DNA of 64,000 nucleotides. Origin: JBBATK01 sp044224515. GTDB taxonomy: Bacteria; Bacteroidota; Ignavibacteria; Kapaibacteriales; NICIL-2. The translations under genes and the position numbers were made by a program. How positions within the stretch are numbered: the first letter of the stretch is position 1; each line of letters opens with the position of its first letter. Shown in pieces: positions 63,807 to 64,000 of the stretch. The notes under the pieces are model-generated. The model saw only the letters and a list, made by a program, of their open reading frames with translations, ran no database searches and had not been told where the DNA came from. The stretch lies in contig JBGAKH010000005.1 in assembly GCA_044224515.1 (NCBI GenBank), positions 1 to 64,000 on the forward strand, read 5' to 3'.

Positions 63807-64000
63807 ATGAGAAAGAAGAAAGCAGAAAAGCGATATGTCACACCGGATCCGCAATACAACGATGTTGTACTTGCGAAGTTTGTGAACTGTGTGATGTTGC
63901 AGGGCAAGAAAACAGTAGCCCGTAAGATTGTGTATCAAGCATTGAGCTTGGTGGGCGAGAAGACCGGTCAAGATCCGATCGACGTATTCCGCAAGGCAAT
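63807..64000 (+). CDS. rpsG: 30S ribosomal protein S7, 5' part (cut by the window end)
   Basis: The first 64 codons are present. M-R-K-K-K-A-E-K-R and L-A-K-F-V-N-C-V-M-L-Q-G-K-K-T-V-A-R-K-I-V-Y are typical of S7. It follows rpsL by 216 bp on the same strand, the usual rpsL-rpsG pair of the str operon. The gene runs off the window. Confidence 0.96.
   Translation, partial: MRKKKAEKRYVTPDPQYNDVVLAKFVNCVMLQGKKTVARKIVYQALSLVGEKTGQDPIDVFRKA

Noticed and set aside
1..64000. CRISPR arrays, IS elements, rRNA operons, origin of replication
   Set aside because: Read for spaced repeats, transposase motifs, rRNA sequence and DnaA-box clusters. None was found. The short tandem repeats at 18847 and 48424 have no spacers.

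Overview
The window reads as a chromosome piece from a member of the Bacteroidota/FCB superphylum (Kapabacteria-, Ignavibacteria- or Chlorobi-like) carrying an integrated virus-like element. The host call rests on secreted proteins with a C-terminal type IX secretion (T9SS) sorting domain (starts at 13411, 23227 and probably 43084), on several -7 boxes of the Bacteroidota form TAnnTTTG (two of them, before fusA and rpsL, with a TTG 19-20 nt upstream), and on the SUF operon, RND pump and core-gene content. No 16S rRNA is present, so the rank is inference.

Positions 1 to about 11450 hold the right part of an integrated element. All its genes are on the minus strand, tightly packed and mostly unrecognisable: a lytic transglycosylase, a transglutaminase-like protein, several small membrane proteins, two beta-rich proteins that could be capsid subunits, and two adjacent paralogous Cys-rich proteins. 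There is no tail gene, terminase, integrase or Walker-A ATPase in the visible part. The right end abuts a 3' half of a tRNA-Thr(UGU) gene followed by the tRNA terminator, as expected for an attR site. The other end lies outside the window. Within the element, 6240-7235 has no single open frame, but coding-like sequence alternates between two frames.

11493-26.6 kb is ordinary host sequence: a beta-helix protein, large T9SS cargo proteins, a GNAT acetyltransferase, an OafA-type acyltransferase, membrane proteins and a TPR protein. 26.9-34.8 kb is a complete SUF Fe-S cluster assembly locus (sufB, C, D, S, U, a SufT-like gene, an Rrf2 regulator and an A-type carrier) followed by a Fe/Mn superoxide dismutase. 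35-42.6 kb has a TonB-like protein, queE, and convergent to it a tripartite RND efflux operon (tolC, adaptor, RND pump). 43-48.4 kb has a subtilisin-like T9SS protease overlapping a DUF2279-type gene.

48.5-60 kb is almost all minus strand: an outer-membrane barrel candidate with oppC and oppB, a lipoprotein, a DUF1801 protein, a CCA-adding-type nucleotidyltransferase, ychF, a DUF1207-type protein, folP and a Lon N-domain protein. 60.5-64 kb carries fusA, rpsL and the start of rpsG. The fusA product resembles the mitochondrial EF-G1/spirochaete-planctomycete-delta (spdEFG1) type rather than the usual str-operon EF-G, and it lies upstream of rpsL instead of downstream of rpsG.
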